Positions 61,210 through 64,000 of a stretch of DNA of 64,000 nucleotides are shown piece after piece (position 1 is the first letter of the stretch; each line of letters begins with the position of its first letter). Position numbers and translations under genes: made by a program. The stretch lies in the NCBI RefSeq assembly GCF_004339565.1, contig NZ_SMFZ01000001.1, positions 2,108,001 to 2,172,000 on the forward strand. The letters are read 5' to 3'. The stretch is from Pseudonocardia endophytica (lineage in GTDB: Bacteria > Actinomycetota > Actinomycetes > Mycobacteriales > Pseudonocardiaceae). Under the pieces are notes generated by a model that was given only the letters and a program-made list of their open reading frames with translations, had not been told where the DNA came from and did not search any database.

Positions 61210-61232
61210 CGCGGGGTCTCCTCACATCGCAC

Positions 61233-61268
61233 CGGTGGGCAGTCGCCCGATCGGACGACTGCCCACCG
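61233..61268 (-). terminator. Intercistronic hairpin (attenuator-like) between repeat protein and iniA
   Basis: CGGTGGGCAGTCG pairs perfectly with CGACTGCCCACCG (13 bp, 10-nt loop), in the 95-bp gap between the repeat-protein stop and the iniA start. It would let the first gene be made in excess of the dynamins by partial termination or transcript stabilisation. Confidence 0.65.
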
Positions 61269-61304
61269 TGTTACTCGTCCGGGAGCGCCGGAGCGCTACC
61301 GATG

Positions 61305-63116
61305 TCAGCCGACGTGGTGCTCCTCGCCGCCACCGACGTGCGCGGCCTCGTCGCCGCCGCCGCCGGCGGCCTCGTTGTGCCCCGCCGCCTCGAAGGTCGG
61401 CTCCTCGTGGTGGCTCTCGGCCTGCTGGTTGAAGTTCGAGCCACCGTCGTGACCGGCACCGGACTGCTGCTGGTTCTGGAAGATGTCCCCGCCACCGTCG
61501 TGGTCACCACCGGACTTGGCCTGCTGGTTGAAGTTCGACCCTCCGTGGCCGGCACCGGACTGCTGCTGGTTCTGGAAGATGTCCCCGCCGCCGTCGTCGC
61601 CCGACTTCGCCTGCTGGTTGAAGTTCGAGCCACCGTGGCCCGCGCCCGACTGCTGCTGGTTCTGGAAGATGTCCCCGCCGCCGTCGTGGTCACCACCGGA
61701 CTTGGCCTGCTGGTTGAAGTTGCTCCCGCCACCGGCACCGCTCTGCTGCTGGTTCTGGAAGATGTCGCCACCGTCGTCGTCGCCCGACTTCGCCTGCTGG
61801 TTGAAGTTCGACCCTCCGTGGCCGGCACCGGACTGCTGCTGGTTCTGGAAGATGTCGCCACCGTCGTCGTCGCCCGACTTCGCCTGCTGGTTGAAGTTCG
61901 AGCCACCGTCGTGACCGGCACCGGACTGCTGCTGGTTCTGGAAGATGTCCCCGCCATCGTCGTCGCCGGACTTCGCCTGCTGGTTGAAGTTCGACCCCGC
62001 ACCCGCCGCACCGGCCTGCTGCTGGTTCTGGAAGATGTCGCCACCGTCGTCGTCGCCCGACTTCGCCTGCTGGTTGAAGTTCGAGCCACCGTGGCCCGCG
62101 CCCGACTGCTGCTGGTTCTGGAAGATGTCCCCGCCGTCGTCGTCGCCCGACTTCGCCTGCTGGTTGAAGTTCGACCCTCCGTGGCCGGCACCGGACTGCT
62201 GCTGGTTCTGGAAGATGTCCCCGCCGTCGTCGCCGCCGGACTTCGCCTGCTGGTTGAAGTTCGACCCGGCCGCCGCGGCCGCACCCGCCTGCTGCTGGTT
62301 CTGGAAGATGTCGCCGCTGTCACGGCCACCGGAGGACGCCTGCTGGTTGAAGTTCGACCCGCCGCCGCCGGCACCGGCCTGCTGCTGGTTCTGCATGATG
62401 TCGCCGCCGCCGCCGTCGCCGCCCGACTTCGCCTGCTGGTTGAAGTTCGAGCCGCCACCACCCGCACCGGCCTGCTGCTGGTTCTGCATGATGTCGCCGC
62501 CGCCGTCGCCGCCCGACTTCGCCTGCTGGTTGAAGTTCGAGCCGCCACCACCCGCGCCGGCCTGCTGCTGGTTCTGGAAGATGTCCCCGCCGCCGCCGTG
62601 GCCGCCGGCCGCCGCCTGCTGGTTGAAGTTCGACCCGCCGCCGTGACCGGCGCCCGCCTGCTGCTGGTTCTGGAAGATGTCGCCGCCACCGTCGTCGCCG
62701 GACTTCGCCTGCTGGTTGAAGTTCGACCCGGCCGCGCCCGCTCCGGCCTGCTGCTGGTTCTGGAAGATGTCCCCGCCGCCGTTGTCCTCCGGCAGGAAGA
62801 TCCGGTCGCCGTTGGCGTCGATGAAGAAGTGGCGGCCCTGCTCGTCGGTGAAGACCTGCTCGCCGTTCGGGCCGACCAGCACCTCGTCGCCGCCGGACTT
62901 CGCCTGCTGGTTGAAGTTCGACCCGGCCGCGCCGGCACCGGCCTGCTGCTGGTTCTGGAAGATGTCGCCGCCGTCGTCGTCGCCGGACTTCGCCTGCTGG
63001 TTGAAGTTCGACCCGGCCGCGCCCGCTCCGGTCTGCTGCTGGTTCTGGAAGATGTCGCCGCCGTCGTCGCCCGACTTGGCCTGCTGGTTGAAGTTGGAGC
63101 CAACCGTCTCGGTCAT
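61305..63116 (-). CDS. Gln/Asn/Gly-rich tandem-repeat protein (IniB-position, prion/amyloid-like)
   Basis: A 603-residue protein made of 17 full and one partial copies of a 29-33-residue unit: SNFNQQAKSG, an Asp/Gly run, DIFQNQQQ (or DIMQNQQQ), then Gly/Ala/His spacer. Copy 3 contains an extra 35-residue beta-rich segment (GEQVFTDEQGRHFFIDANGD). The last 45 residues are Glu/His/Gly-rich. No signal peptide or membrane segment is seen. The regular Gln/Asn/Phe pattern suggests a stacked beta or amyloid-like assembly. It is first in an operon with two dynamins, where mycobacteria have Gly-rich IniB. Function unknown. Confidence 0.85.
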   Translation of the reverse strand: MTETVGSNFNQQAKSGDDGGDIFQNQQQTGAGAAGSNFNQQAKSGDDDGGDIFQNQQQAGAGAAGSNFNQQAKSGGDEVLVGPNGEQVFTDEQGRHFFIDANGDRIFLPEDNGGGDIFQNQQQAGAGAAGSNFNQQAKSGDDGGGDIFQNQQQAGAGHGGGSNFNQQAAAGGHGGGGDIFQNQQQAGAGGGGSNFNQQAKSGGDGGGDIMQNQQQAGAGGGGSNFNQQAKSGGDGGGGDIMQNQQQAGAGGGGSNFNQQASSGGRDSGDIFQNQQQAGAAAAAGSNFNQQAKSGGDDGGDIFQNQQQSGAGHGGSNFNQQAKSGDDDGGDIFQNQQQSGAGHGGSNFNQQAKSGDDDGGDIFQNQQQAGAAGAGSNFNQQAKSGDDDGGDIFQNQQQSGAGHDGGSNFNQQAKSGDDDGGDIFQNQQQSGAGHGGSNFNQQAKSGDDDGGDIFQNQQQSGAGGGSNFNQQAKSGGDHDGGGDIFQNQQQSGAGHGGSNFNQQAKSGDDGGGDIFQNQQQSGAGHGGSNFNQQAKSGGDHDGGGDIFQNQQQSGAGHDGGSNFNQQAESHHEEPTFEAAGHNEAAGGGGDEAAHVGGGEEHHVG

Positions 63117-63209
63117 GATCTCTCGCCTCTCGGTGTGTCCTTCGGGGGTCGAGACCGATCGGGTGGTCTCGCTTGCCGAGAAGGTTGCGCCGGGGCGGGC
63201 GCCGCAACA

Positions 63210-63323
63210 TGAGTACCGGGCTACTCAACTGCTCGGAGCCCATTGCTCACGTCGTGGCGGATACTGCATCGTCGCAGGTCAGACCGGCTACGACGAGCAT
63301 AGGCGGCGGTCGCGCGAATGCTC
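63210..63323. promoter_or_regulatory. Operator cluster upstream of the repeat-protein operon
   Basis: TGAGTA-CCGGGC-TACTCA (63210-63227) is a perfect palindrome. Further GAGCA/TGCTC half-sites lie at 63230-63234, 63244-63248, 63295-63299 and 63319-63323. Six half-sites in 114 bp, 94 bp upstream of the ATG, suggest cooperative binding by a regulator, possibly the LuxR protein at 51332. A 7-bp hairpin (CGAGACC/GGTCTCG, 63150-63171) lies in the leader. Confidence 0.55.
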
Positions 63324-63366
63324 GCACGATCGCGGTCCCATCATCAGAATCGATGAGACCGGGTTG

Positions 63367-64000
<634 letters not shown>

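Noticed and set aside
61305..63116. Regular repeats of about 93 bp looking like a CRISPR or satellite array
   Set aside because: The units keep one reading frame for 603 codons, differ at synonymous positions and lack unique spacers; they are protein repeats.

Overview
The window is GC-rich throughout, with many GTG starts and 4-bp ATGA/GTGA gene overlaps. It carries actinobacterial hallmark families: WhiB3, a nickel superoxide dismutase with its SodX protease, IniA/IniC dynamins, a SelABD/tRNA-Sec locus, an RsbW/SigF module and CysM/rhomboid/MurI synteny. This points to a chromosomal segment of an actinomycete, most likely Pseudonocardiaceae (Pseudonocardia-like); the genus is inference. No insertion sequence, prophage or CRISPR was seen.

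Left part (1-26 kb) is mostly catabolism and stress. It holds an acetoacetyl-CoA reductase-like SDR, a GH3 glycosidase, a xenobiotic (quinone) reductase and a CoA-transferase. A two-gene glycine betaine synthesis operon (glycine/sarcosine and sarcosine/dimethylglycine methyltransferases) follows, with a perfect CRP-type palindrome far upstream. Next are a fluoroacetate-dehalogenase-type hydrolase, the pobA-pcaH-pcaG protocatechuate operon with its divergent IclR regulator, an epoxide hydrolase, GntR-MFS, and sodN with sodX-FIST. An acyl-CoA dehydrogenase with Asp at the usual catalytic Glu position pairs with AraC, and an SDR pairs with TetR. Then come sodA, cinA with a patatin, and a GT2 glycosyltransferase.

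Middle part (27-41 kb) has two systems. One is a complete selenocysteine locus: tRNA-Sec, a Cds1-like cysteine desulfhydrase homologue, selD, a DivIVA-like gene, selA and selB. The other is a partner-switching stress module: three STAS antagonists, an RsbW-type kinase, a SigB/SigF-type sigma factor and a large phosphatase whose PAS domain is a full LOV blue-light sensor. WhiB3 lies between, with a CRP-like box and a SigF-like promoter upstream.

Right part (41-64 kb): an HNH endonuclease gene whose 3' end lies inside an unusual class-I tRNA with a UAG anticodon; then rdgB, rph, an MBL phosphodiesterase, murI and rhomboid, in the order known from Mycobacterium tuberculosis (Rv1336-Rv1341). This conserved block is split between rhomboid and cysM by about 12 kb holding an iniBAC-like island. 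The island has a 603-residue Gln/Asn/Gly-rich repeat protein, IniA- and IniC-like dynamins, a low-complexity membrane protein, a membrane-anchored Hsp70 lacking its peptide-binding domain, and a divergent 901-residue STAND/LuxR regulator. Matching GAGYA/TRCTC operator-like palindromes precede two of its genes. This island is the best candidate for an undescribed system; a 90-bp-period array of palindromic repeats before murI is a second notable element.
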